From contig NC_067204.1 in NCBI RefSeq assembly GCF_026262505.1, positions 23,467,300 through 23,531,299 of the forward strand: a stretch of 64,000 nucleotides of DNA, read 5' to 3'. The notes under the pieces were generated by a model. The model did not search any database, had not been told where the DNA came from, and was given only the letters and a program-made list of their open reading frames with translations. The DNA is from Trichomonas vaginalis G3. Taxonomy: Eukaryota; Parabasalia; Trichomonadida; Trichomonadidae. Positions 52,389 through 62,800 of the stretch are shown here, one piece after another. How positions within the stretch are numbered: the first letter of the stretch is position 1; each line of letters starts with the position of its first letter. A program made the position numbers and the translations under genes.

Positions 52389-53445
52389 AAAAGCGGTTTT
52401 TGACAGATGTTTTATTGTGACTTCTTCGTAAAGACTTTGTTGAGATTTCTTCGTAAATGAGTGTAAATGACCCAAAAATATATTTTAGGGTAGAAGGTTA
52501 GATATAACCTCTTTTCTAACCTCTTTTCTACCCTCTTGAATTTTCATGAATTTCTTCGTAAAGACTTTGTTAAGACTTCTTCATCTAATTTCTCATGAAC
52601 TTTCTTGTCTATGTTTTGTTGAGATTTCATCGTAAAGACTTTGTTGAGATTTCTTCGTAAATGACCCTAGTAGTATATTTTTGGTGTAAATTTCATGAAA
52701 ATTCAAGAGGGTAGAAAAGAGGTTAGAAAAGAGGTTATATCTAACCTTCTACCCTAAACATTATTTTTGTCTGATTTTACGATGAAATCTTGACAAAACA
52801 TTTACGAAGAAGTCTTGACAAAACATTTACGAAGAAATCTTGACAAAACATTTACGAAGAAGTCTTGACAAAACATTTACGAAGAAGTCTTGACAAAACA
52901 TTTACGAAGAAATCTTGACAAATTCAAGAGGGTAGAAAAGAGGTTAGAAAAGAGGTTATATCTAACCTTCTACCCTAAACATTATTGTCTGATTTTACGA
53001 TGAAGTTTTGACAAAGTCTTTACGATGAAGTTTTGACAAAGTCTTTACGATGAAATCTTGACAAAGTCTTTACGATGAAATCTTGACAAAGTCTTTACGA
53101 TGAAATCTTGACAAAACATTTACGAAGAAGTCTTGACAAATTCAAGAGGGTAGAAAGGAGGTTAGAAAAGAGGTTATATCTAACCTTCTACCCTAAAATA
53201 TATTTTTGTCTGATTTACACTCATTGACGATGAAGAAGTCTCAACAAAACATTTACGAAGAAGAAGTCTTGACAAAACATTTACGAAGAAGTCTTGACAA
53301 AACATGAAAACATATATAATTTGTGAAAAGTGAAACATTATATAATGTTTTCGACCAAGAAGACTAACAATTTTCCGAATAAAAACTTCATTTATACTAA
53401 ACATCTTCAGGGCTAGAAGGCACGAAGTGCCTGGAAGCCCCACTA

Positions 53446-53474
<29 letters not shown>
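52389..53474. repeat. Right inverted terminal repeat of element B
   Basis: Reverse complement of 29770-30643 with more 25-bp units, four palindrome copies, the terminal stem AGGCACGAAGTGCCT (53418-53432) and T27. The size difference between repeats is due to unit number. Confidence 0.85.
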
Positions 53475-53479
<5 letters not shown>

Positions 53480-53480
53480 C
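53475..53480. repeat. Right target-site duplication of element B (TTATGC)
   Basis: Identical to 29764-29769. With it, the element's tips are exactly 27 A and 27 T. Confidence 0.8.
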
Positions 53481-54712
53481 CCACTCTATCATTTTGGTTT
53501 TTTTTGCAAAACGTGGTAAAATCCGTGTAAATGCTCAGATACATGTGGCCAATAATATTTGAATACTGACAGGTCCGGATATTAGGTTTAAATAGCTGAT
53601 TTAATTCGAAATATGAAAAAATATGAAATCTCAATGTAATATAGTAAATTAAGAATCAGTATGAATGGTTATATGATTTTGATAAAAGAAAACTGAATGA
53701 AATAGAAAAAAAATTTGAATCTTAGAATTTGAAAGTAATGAAAGAAGAAAAAGTGGATTTAAAGGAGGTTTTATGATAAGGTATTGTCGGGTATTAGAAG
53801 TAAATATGTTGAAGAGAGATATTCAGTTAATATGAGACAAAATTAAAACAAGAATTGAAGATTGTGTATGAATGTGTCATTCTGGGAGACTTGCATAGAC
53901 AATGTCTCCCACAATGACACATAGCACACAATAACAGTGCACTGTTGCACTTTGTTGACAAAAGATACACAATCAGAAGAAGATTGTGTATGAATGTGTC
54001 ATTCTGGGAGACTTGCATAGACAATGTCTCCCACAATGACACATAGCACACAATAACAGTGCACTGTTGCACTTTGTTGACAAAAGATACACAATCAGAA
54101 GAAGATTGTGTATGAATGTGTCATTCTGGGAGACTTGCATAGACAATGTCTCCCACAATGACACATAGCACACAATAACAGTGCACTGTTGCACTTTGTT
54201 GACAAAAGATACACAATCAGAAGAAGATTGTGTATGAATTGTGTCATTCTGGGAGACTTGCATAGACAATGTCTTCCAGAATGAGACAATCTTCCGCAAT
54301 TAGAATACGATTGCGGAACTTCGACGACAAGAGTGCATTATGCACTTTTCGTGTTTTAATTTTGTCTCATATTAATTAAATATCTCTTTCAACACGTTCA
54401 CTTCTAATACCCGACAATAACCTATCATAAAACCCCTAAAGCCACTTTTTCTTCTCAATTTACTTTTAAATTCTGAGATTCAAATTTTGTTCTATTTCAT
54501 TCAGTTTTCTTTTATCAAAATCATATAACCATTCATACTGATTCTTAATTTACTATATTACATTGAGATTTCATATTTTTTCATATTTCGAATTAAATCA
54601 GCTATTTAAACCTAATATCCGGACCTGTCAGTATTCAAATATTATTGGCCACATGTATCTGAGCATTTACACGGATTTTACCAAATTTTGCAAAAAATGT
54701 GTTATGAGATGG
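53481..54712. mobile_element. Fold-back element with about 350-bp arms and hairpin array core
   Basis: The stretch 53487-53850 is the reverse complement of 54352-54705 with modest divergence (shared words include ATTACATTGAGATTTCATA and AATATCCGGACCTGTC). The core holds the 122-bp hairpin units. No transposase. Tips resemble CCCAYTCTCAT. Its left tip directly abuts the target duplication of element B. Confidence 0.8.
53873..54340. repeat. 122-bp hairpin-unit array (minus orientation)
   Basis: Units start at 53873, 53995, 54117 and 54240. The last is a diverged variant with different hairpins (TCCGCAAT/ATTGCGGA and AGTGCAT/ATGCACT). The three regular units are the reverse complement of those at 28061-28475. 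Confidence 0.9.
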
Positions 54713-55103
54713 GTGTTTACCGGCAAACCCAAATTTTAGCTAAAAGTGACAGGGAAAAAAAAACGTTTAGTATTAAAAAAAAGACCGATGAGAGCTTCGT
54801 TCGAAATATAGAGGGAACTGAGAATGCGCAACCATTCTCAGGGAATATTGGATGCTATTCCCGTTCCCTCTGTATGGAAAATTGAGGTTTTCAAAGGGAG
54901 TTAAAATAATATCAAATTTATACTAATTTACTTCAAAATACAAAAGTATTTGACAGCTAAAATTAGTTACTTTAGCAAGCCTATCAATACCCTTTTACGA
55001 TTATTGCTACTTTTTCGAAATAAAATAAATTTATTATCAAAAACCTTTTTTTCTTAGTAAAAATAAAAATGTTATTTTATATCAAGTTTTTATTCATAAA
55101 TTT

Positions 55104-56773
55104 TTATAATGTTGTATAAATTTGAAGGTGGAAATCTGTAATAATTTTATCTTGAAAAGACTTGGCATTCTCAACAATGAATTGAGGGGTATTGCATCCA
55201 AATTCTGTAATTTGCGTGAGAATACTAAGCTTGATTTCCATTGGGATACTTAATTTCGAAAAATACTGGGTCATTCGTTTTTGAACCTTTGCTGCCTTGA
55301 CAACTTTATCAAGTAGGTCATCTAAACCCAATTGAAGCGTATTTAAGTTTGCTGATGAGTTAACTATTAACGATTTAATTTTATCAGTGAGCATTATACA
55401 TTTTTCTGTATCCAGTCTGATTGTAGACTTTTTTGGCTTTTTTTCAGATGGCAACGGATTTGGAATTTTGTCTCTGAGCCTTATATCTTGAGAAATTCTG
55501 TAATAAAATGAAGGAACGATAAAATCGATTAATTTCATCACAAATCGATCAAATCTCATGAAAATTGTTCCGCCAAAGTAGTAATATTTAATTTTTTTGT
55601 TAATCGATTCTGAAATGTTATTTGTGAGAGCTAAATTTTCATCTCTTTCAGCGGCTGTCCATCTTTCTTGGTTTGATATCCATTGATTTTGTATGTATTT
55701 TGAAAATTCTGGGAATTTTTCGGCTATTTCCAGAATTTTTTTGAACGTTGGTTCAATCCATTCTTTCTTGCCATTTCTGCCGTATGCAAGATAGTTCATT
55801 TTTGTATCTAATATCAATTTGTCTGAACTCTCAAATGCATAATCTTTCAAATTTTTTCTGAACGCCCTCATTACATGAACTGCACACCAATGAAGGATAA
55901 CTTCTGGAAAAGAGTTGATAATCGCATTTTCGATTTCTTGTGCACAATCTGACATAAAATATTTTGGTTTTACTTTTGCCCAGTTAAAAAATGCCTTGAG
56001 ACAGAATGCAATATTTTCTGAAGTGTTTGGATAAACGACAAATTGAAAAATTGGGAATGCATGTGTATTTGGAAATTTGGCTGATATCATGTAAAACAAC
56101 ATTTTAAATTCAAGTAATGAATGGGTTGCATCAATAAAATGCTCTTTCACAATTTTGATTATGTCCAGAAATTTGAAAGAAGCATAATAAAAGATTAATT
56201 TCTTTGGTTTGTTGTAATTATCGACATCGAAATAAATTAAATCTTTTGGTGACTCTTGTTCTTTGATACCCTTAAATAATTGAGTTGACTTGAATTGATT
56301 ATCATCGTACTTTTGAATACCTTTGATCTTTTTATTTCCTTTTTCCTGAATTGTTTTCATTTGATCTGAAGATGCATTCAAAAAAGATGGCCTGTTAAGT
56401 GGATCATCCAGATCAAGTTTTTTGTCGCATTCAATTTGAGCCATTTTCGGATCACCCCCTGTTTTATAAAATTAATAAGTACCCGACGATAGCATTGTGA
56501 TAATGTGTGGTATTTCTTTGTCTCATCTTTGATTTGATTGTGATTATGTGTTCCATTATATTCTGTTAGGATATATTCTTCATCATCCTTTAGAAATGAG
56601 ATACATGCTTCACATTTATCTGCACTGCACCTGAATTTTAATTTTGTTTCCCCTAAATTTGGATTTTTTTTTTGATATGGACAACCTGCATGGCATTCGT
56701 TATCAATGACAGCTTTCATAGCATCTATATAAGATAGCCTTTCTTTAAGTTCGCATGGTGCATCGATATGCAT
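55104..56773 (-). pseudogene. MULE (Mutator-like) transposase with zinc finger, one frameshift
   Basis: The N-terminal frame (56773 down to 56378) carries a FLYWCH/WRKY-like zinc finger: 'CHAGCPYQKK...CSADKCEACIS...NGTHNHNQ'. The second frame (56444 down to 55104) carries the MULE DDE core: 'FIDATHSL', then 'MSDCAQEIENAIINSFPEVI' and 'HWCAVHVMRAFRKNL', the C2H-type signature. A frame change near 56450 separates them, so the gene is probably inactive. Clear terminal inverted repeats were not identified. Confidence 0.85.
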
Positions 56774-57554
56774 CAAAAAAATGAAATGAAATTTCAATAT
56801 CAAAAAAAGCACAAAATTTGAAAAAATTCACAAATCTCGGTTTCTGAAAGAAAATGGCCTCTTAAACTTTGTGCATATATTCATCTATAAGACACATTGT
56901 ATCCATATATTATTTAGCCAACACAACTTATCTGGTATCGAGAAAATTCAAAAAAAGCACAAAATTTGAAAATTGCTCGGTTCTACATTCAAAATAAATT
57001 TCATTAATTTTTACGTACATATTAAGGTACTTATCTTCTACATATATAATCTTCATTAGATATATACATGATAAATAAAATTCATAAAACATTAAAAATC
57101 AAAAAATTAGATGAACCTTGGCAATTAAACTTTATTAAATAATAGTTGTTTATAAATTATATTATATTATCATTTAATATTATTTTGATAATGAAGATTT
57201 TATTTTGCAATAATATAAACGAAATTTTTTACCTTATGAACATTTGATGGAAATATGCAAATTTAAAATAATAAAGAAAGCCGCGAGCGAAGCGATCGGC
57301 TTAGTTCGAAGATTTTGGTTCAAATCTTTGCTGATCTGTAATTCGCGGAAGCCGCGAGCGAAGCGATCGGCTTAGGTCTAAGATTTTGATTCAAATCTTT
57401 GCTTATATTCCTTAAATTCTTTATGAAACTCGCAACAGTTCCATAAAAAATTTTAAATTCTAAACTGTCGAAATTACCGATCGGTAATCACACCCTTCAC
57501 AGTGTGTCACTTTTTACAAGTGTGTCACTTTTAGCTAAAATTACCCCTACTCAA
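56774..57554. promoter_or_regulatory. Upstream region of the coiled-coil gene
   Basis: AT-rich. Two direct repeats of about 55-60 bp, each starting with AAGCCGCGAGCGAAGCGATC (57279 and 57350), lie 150-270 bp upstream of the ATG. Two TGTGTCACTTTT boxes (57503 and 57521) precede the ATG; TCACTT matches the trichomonad initiator consensus TCAYTW. A TTTTAGCTAAAA palindrome overlaps the second. Confidence 0.45.
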
Positions 57555-60095
57555 ATGGCAGACGGAAATGACCCGAGTTTGGTCACTACCGCTTCTTTGA
57601 AGGGTAGAGAAACGCCAATAGAAGGTGTGCAAACAAAGCGAGCTAGTAAAGTATTGATTGAAACACCTTCAATGCCTTTTGAGACCGAATCTTATAAATT
57701 CCGACAAACAGCAACAAAGTCACAGCAACAAACATCACCAAGTCGTCGTGCACCACAAACATCATCTGGAAAAAGAATTAAGGAAGGATTATATTCAGTA
57801 AAAATGAAAAATTCAACTTGGACACACACTGATCCTGATGTTCCAGACCACTACGCAAGTCGAAAAGAAATTTTAGAAGTTCTTAACAATTTTGAATCCG
57901 CTGTAAAGTCATTAACAGGCGTTGATGACACAAAAACTGCATCGGCAATGCAAAATATCACAGATTTGCTTTTAGAACAGTTAGCATGTATGTTACGTGC
58001 TGAATGTAGAGAACAAGAACTAATCGTCGAAAAATCACGCGAATCTTACGCAGAAGTTTTCTTATTATTAAGAAAAGAAATAAACAAAAGCCATGATGAA
58101 ATGGACAAACTTAAAAATCATAACGTACAATTAGAAGCTGAGTTAACTAAAGTAATCGATACTTCATCAGAGAGAGTTAACGAGATTCAATTTGATTGTG
58201 AAAGACAACTTAAAGCAAAGGATGACGAAATGGAACAACGAAAACAAGAGTACGATCTGTCAATGAAGCGTTTCCTCGAGCAGAAATCTCAATTGGAAGA
58301 GCACGTAAAGGCTTTACATCGAGTTTTCTTAGATTTCCAAAGTGATTCAGTTTACATCACTCTGGAAGATCTCAAACAAAAGCTTGCTAATACAGAAAAG
58401 AAATTACGCTACAAGGAAACAGAAATTCAAAAATTAAATGATAAAATTGACAAACACAAGAAGCAGATTCTTGATTTGCAGGCTCAGAAGACTAATTTAG
58501 ACCAAGCCAATGGTGAATTACGCAGAAAACTTCAGAATGCGCTCGCATCAAAAGGAAGATTAGAACGTCAGATTGAAATCCAACAATTTGGTGAAGAAGA
58601 AGACGGAGAAAAGAAGGGAAAGCGTAATTTATCTGTAGATTCAACACCATACATCAGTGTTTTACAGAAATTAAATCAAATTTACGATAAGATCTCAGAT
58701 ATACTTCAAAGATCGAATGTAAATGTTCCATCACAACAGCAATACACTGATGATATCGATAAGGTTCTTCTTTCAGGTAACCCAGCATTAATGATTCAAG
58801 CTGTTGAAAAACGCGTCATTGATGTACTCCAAACCACGGAGAACCTTGATAGTGTTGATATCCATGCAGATAATGACTTTATTTACGATTCAATCCAGAA
58901 TCCTCGCTTCCTACAATACGTTGCTCCACATATTGATGTTCCTTTGCCAAATACTCAGTCATCTGATTACAATCCGTTCCAAATCATGCGACAGATCTTC
59001 CAAGCTAAGTATCTACAAGACGAATGGATGAAAAGAACAGGTGGACAAGTCCAAAGATTCCCTGAATTCATCGTTTCATTTTTCACTAGAAATGATGAGT
59101 CACTTTTTGTTGCATTAACAAATGCGGCTCGATTATGGAGATGCATTTCTGATGAGAAATACAGTGAGATGAAGCTATTTAAGTCGTTTGCTCTTGAAGA
59201 ATACACGTGTGATGAATTGACTTTCTTCTTAAGATGCAGATATCTTTTGTTGGGACTTCCTGGAATCGACAGCCAAGCACCAAAGAAAATAATGGTCGAT
59301 ATAAGTGAAATCAAAAATATGATGAATTCTGTGGTCGGCCAATATTCTCATGTAGCGCAATCTGTTATTGAAAAAGCCGAGAAACAGGCAAATAATGAGA
59401 ATAGAATCGATTACGCTGAATTCATGATAATTTTCTTGGAATTCTACGAAAGAGAAAGAAGAAAACGCAGAAATGCAGTCAGATTGATGTTCCAATCCAA
59501 ACAGTATATGCAAGGAAACATCAAAATTGACTTCGAAAACTTTTGTGCTTTGGTTAAATCTCTTGGTTACCAAGGTGATTCACAAACAGTTTTCGAATTG
59601 TATAGAGAAGCAACAATGGTTTCTAAAGGTGATTTGAACTTAGAATCATTGTTAACAGCTATGGATTCAATGGGATTCCACTTCTATTCAATAGAAGCAC
59701 CAATAACTTTGTTACATAATACACCTGTAACTGAACTGAAAAGAAGTGATTTGTTCAAGAGATGGATAAGATTCGGAAGATGGTTCGAAGGATTCTTGAA
59801 ACCATTAGGAACATTCGATACTTGGTTGCACGCCGAATTAAAACAGGCTGTAAAGAGAGTTGATAACATTTTCAAGACAAATTCGCCTGTCCCTGTAATG
59901 TTTAACGAATACAGAAAATTATTGGACTATTTCCAGTTTATGCTTGATATGCTAGCTGAAGGATCAAAGAATCCAATGACTCCTGAGAAAAGTAATAGAG
60001 AATTATTACTTATGGAGAATTTAGTTGATTTGTTAGTAACTCACGTTGTTACTGAATGCGACAAAGATTACATTTTTGAAGAATTAACAAGTTAA
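57555..60095 (+). CDS. Long coiled-coil protein with EF-hand-like C-terminal part
   Basis: 846 residues from the ATG at 57555; the frame is open upstream only through a GTG. Disordered Ser/Gln-rich N-terminus to about residue 85, a helical segment ('ESYAEVFLLLRKEINKSHDE') at about 165-185, coiled coils to about residue 350, and a folded helical C-terminal half. Residues about 620-710 have two EF-hand-like stretches ('NRIDYAEFMIIF', 'GNIKIDFENFCALV', 'KGDLNLESLLTAM'). It resembles TSNAXIP1-like or axonemal coiled-coil proteins, so a flagellar or cytoskeletal role is guessed. Intact; host codon usage. Confidence 0.6.
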   Translation: MADGNDPSLVTTASLKGRETPIEGVQTKRASKVLIETPSMPFETESYKFRQTATKSQQQTSPSRRAPQTSSGKRIKEGLYSVKMKNSTWTHTDPDVPDHYASRKEILEVLNNFESAVKSLTGVDDTKTASAMQNITDLLLEQLACMLRAECREQELIVEKSRESYAEVFLLLRKEINKSHDEMDKLKNHNVQLEAELTKVIDTSSERVNEIQFDCERQLKAKDDEMEQRKQEYDLSMKRFLEQKSQLEEHVKALHRVFLDFQSDSVYITLEDLKQKLANTEKKLRYKETEIQKLNDKIDKHKKQILDLQAQKTNLDQANGELRRKLQNALASKGRLERQIEIQQFGEEEDGEKKGKRNLSVDSTPYISVLQKLNQIYDKISDILQRSNVNVPSQQQYTDDIDKVLLSGNPALMIQAVEKRVIDVLQTTENLDSVDIHADNDFIYDSIQNPRFLQYVAPHIDVPLPNTQSSDYNPFQIMRQIFQAKYLQDEWMKRTGGQVQRFPEFIVSFFTRNDESLFVALTNAARLWRCISDEKYSEMKLFKSFALEEYTCDELTFFLRCRYLLLGLPGIDSQAPKKIMVDISEIKNMMNSVVGQYSHVAQSVIEKAEKQANNENRIDYAEFMIIFLEFYERERRKRRNAVRLMFQSKQYMQGNIKIDFENFCALVKSLGYQGDSQTVFELYREATMVSKGDLNLESLLTAMDSMGFHFYSIEAPITLLHNTPVTELKRSDLFKRWIRFGRWFEGFLKPLGTFDTWLHAELKQAVKRVDNIFKTNSPVPVMFNEYRKLLDYFQFMLDMLAEGSKNPMTPEKSNRELLLMENLVDLLVTHVVTECDKDYIFEELTS

Positions 60096-60937
60096 GATAT
60101 TATTAATTTAAATTGTTTGTAAAATAATATATAAAGATATTGTTTGAGAAATTAGTTCACGTTGAAACATAATTCTTTAAGTGTTTTTATATTTGACTCT
60201 TTGGATGAAAAAATACAAGAGAACAACAAGCATGTACAGCATTTAGAATAATTTTTATGATTACTGATGATGTCCAAATATTTTAAAATTGAAAGTGATT
60301 TATTTTTTGAATTCTTGACCAAGATTGAAAGCTTTACAAAATATGTTCCACATATTTTGTAAAGCTTTCAATCTTGGTCAAGAATTACAAAATAGTTCGA
60401 AAATTGAAAATCGCTTCACTCATTCAATTTTCGCCCTATTTTATTAATTTTCGGAGATTTCAATGGATAAATCAACAGAACGGTATAACTCAAATTGGTG
60501 TATGTTTTAGTTTCAAAAAGGTCAAAATTAACTCATGATAGTAGCAATTACAGAAGGCAAATTTTATAAAAAAATAATTTTATAGATTATTTTGGCAAAA
60601 AAAAATCAAGTTATCACGTATTATATATTAGCTTCACTGTGCGCCGAGATAAGCTGATAATCAATATTTTCATCCGATCCACGAAAATACGGCAGATTTT
60701 CTTTCATCGAGGCTGATAACAAACATATTTAAAATGTACTCTGAGCTTTTTCTGAGCACGGCTCAGAAAAATGTTCAGAGTATATTGGAATACTAATATA
60801 CTCTAAATTGTTTTGGGCATTACAAATTCAAAAAAATGGGACCTAAAAATTTTGAATTAAAATTCAAATTTACTTATTTGGCTTATACAAATATTTGTAA
60901 TTTCTTTCAACATAGCTTAACGCAACTAGAAAAAGAA
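60096..60937. other. Intergenic region with three hairpins
   Basis: No gene. Hairpins at 60310-60386 (36-bp perfect arms), 60397-60432 (CGAAAATTGAA/TTCAATTTTCG), and 60737-60783 (TACTCTGAGC...CTCAGAAAAA...TCAGAGTA). Confidence 0.6.
60310..60386. repeat. Perfect 36-bp-arm hairpin, 5-base loop
   Basis: Arms 60310-60345 and 60351-60386 are exact reverse complements around TTCCA. Located about 215 bp after the coiled-coil gene. Confidence 0.9.
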
Positions 60938-62800
60938 TTATTCGATATTAATAGCACCATGCTCGACCAAGAAATTGACAATTTCTGTGGAATTTGCTTT
61001 GATAGCGACACTTAGATGGCATTCATTAATATTGAGAGAATTGGAAAAAACATTGATAAATATTAAAAGAATCAGAATTAGAAAAAACATTGATAAATAT
61101 TAAAAGAATCAGAATTGGAAAAAACATTGATAAATATGAAAAGAATCAGAATTCGATAAAGTAATGATAAATATGAAACGAAAGCAAATGCTATAAAACA
61201 ATGATAAATATGATAAGAAAGAAAATTCCATAACGTCTTTCTAAGTATTTGGCAATTTTTGGTGAATAAGATTCTATTGCAATGCTAAGAGGGCATCCAT
61301 CAATATTGAGAGAATTTGACAAAATAATGATAAATATTAAAAGAAAGATAATAAGTTTCATGTTAACATCTGCACCATGTTCAACTAAGAATTTGACAAT
61401 TTCTGTTGAATTTAATTTGATTGCAATGCTAAGAGGGCATTCATTAATATTGAGAGGATATCATAAAAAAATGATGAATATGAATAAAAAGAAAACTATA
61501 TAAAACAATAATAAATATGAAAAGAAAGAAAATTCCATAAAACAATGATGAACATGAAAAGAAAGAAAATTCTATAAAACAATGATAAATATTAAAAGAA
61601 AGATAATAAGTTTCATGTTAACATCTGCACCATGTTCAACTAAGAATTTGACAATTTCTATTGAATTAGATTTGATTGCAATACTAAGAGGGCATCCATC
61701 AATATTGAGAGAATTTGACAAAATAATGATAAATATGAATAAAAAGAAAGTTCCATAAAACAATGATAAATACAAAAAGAAAGAGAATATCATAAAATAA
61801 TGATAAATATTAAAAGAAAGATAATAAGTTTCATGTTAACATCTGCACCATGTTCAACTAAGAATTTGACAATTTCTATTGAATTAGATTTGATTGCAAT
61901 ACTAAGAGGGCATCCATCAATATTGAGAGAATTTGACAAAATAATGATAAATATGAATAAAAAGAAAGTTCCATAAAACAATGATAAATACAAAAAGAAA
62001 GAGAATATCATAAAATAATGATAAATATTAAAAGAAAGATAATAAGTTTCATGTTAACATCTGCACCATGTTCAACTAAGAATTTGACAATTTCTATTGA
62101 ATTAGATTTGATTGCAATACTAAGAGGGCATCCATCAATATTGAGAGAATTTGACAAAATAATGATAAATATGAATAAAAAGAAAGTTCCATAAAACAAT
62201 GATAAATACAAAAAGAAAGAGAATATCATAAAATAATGATAAATATTAAAAGAAAGATAATAAGTTTCATGTTAACATCTGCACCATGTTCAACTAAGAA
62301 TTTGACAATTTCTATTGAATTAGATTTGATTGCAATACTAAGAGGGCATCCATCAATATTGAGAGAATTTGACAAAATAATGATAAATATGAATAAAAAG
62401 AAAGTTCCATAAAACAATGATAAATACAAAAAGAAAGAGAATATCATAAAATAATGATAAATATTAAAAGAAAGATAATAAGTTTCATGTTAACATCTGC
62501 ACCATGTTCAACTAAGAATTTGACAATTTCTGTTGAATTTAATTTGATTGCAATGCTAAGAGGGCATTCATTAATATTGAGAGGATATCATAAAAAATGA
62601 TGAATATGAAAAGAAAAAGATCTATATGAAATAATGATAAGTACTAATAGAAAGAGAATAAAATAAAACATTGATAAATATGAAAAGGAAGAGAATTTTA
62701 TAAAACATTGATAAATATAAAAAGAAAGCAAACTAAATAAAACAATGATAAATGTGAAAATAAAGAAAATTCCATAAAACAATGATAAATATGAAATGAA
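60938..62800 (-). pseudogene. Ankyrin modules separated by AT-rich filler
   Basis: At least eight ankyrin units read on the minus strand ('CPLSIAIKSNSIEIVKFLVE' followed by HGADVNM), ending with 'STEIVNFLVEHGAINIE' and a stop at 60938. Units are separated by filler made of TCTTTCTTTTCATATTTATC-type repeats. From about 61572 to 62447 four units recur with a 218-bp period, near identical. Because 218 is not a multiple of three, the frame changes each unit and cannot read through. The N-terminal domain was not found. Confidence 0.75.
61572..62447. repeat. 218-bp tandem repeat (ankyrin unit plus filler)
   Basis: Four near-identical units start at 61572, 61790, 62008 and 62226, with diverged neighbours on both sides. 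Each gives the same 73-residue frame. Confidence 0.9.

Larger units (their letters stand above)
30057..53193. repeat. Dispersed 46-bp nested palindrome, 12 copies in element B
   Basis: Copies, each exactly 46 bp, start at 30057, 30278, 37281, 39293, 39474 and 52488 in one orientation, and at 30499, 40951, 41167, 52709, 52930 and 53148 in the other. Outer arms GGGTAGAA/TTCTACCC enclose GGTTAGA/TCTAACC, and an alternative inner stem GGTTA/TAACC. Seven lie in the ITRs and five border KilA-N genes. They could be terminators, protein-binding sites or recombination substrates. Confidence 0.85.
29770..53474. mobile_element. Element B: Polinton/Maverick-like virus-like element, near-complete (fossil)
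   Basis: The element is 23,705 bp. It has inverted terminal repeats (29770-30643 and 52389-53474), A27/T27 tips and a 6-bp target duplication TTATGC. Parts in order: adenine methylase, small membrane and amphipathic proteins, structural protein, fibre, integrase, HNH nuclease, tRNA-like sequence, 22-bp array, KilA-N cluster, 21-bp array, packaging ATPase, penton-like, capsid-like and long virion proteins. It looks structurally whole with about six to ten breaks; several key genes remain open. Intact duplication and similar ITRs suggest a fairly recent insertion. No polymerase B was recognised. Confidence 0.88.

Noticed and set aside
54731-57540. AATTTTAGCTAAAAGTGACA at 54731 and its inverse near 57521 as MULE terminal repeats
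   Set aside because: The match is only about 20 bp, includes a self-palindrome, and the right copy overlaps the host gene's probable initiator; insufficient for ends.
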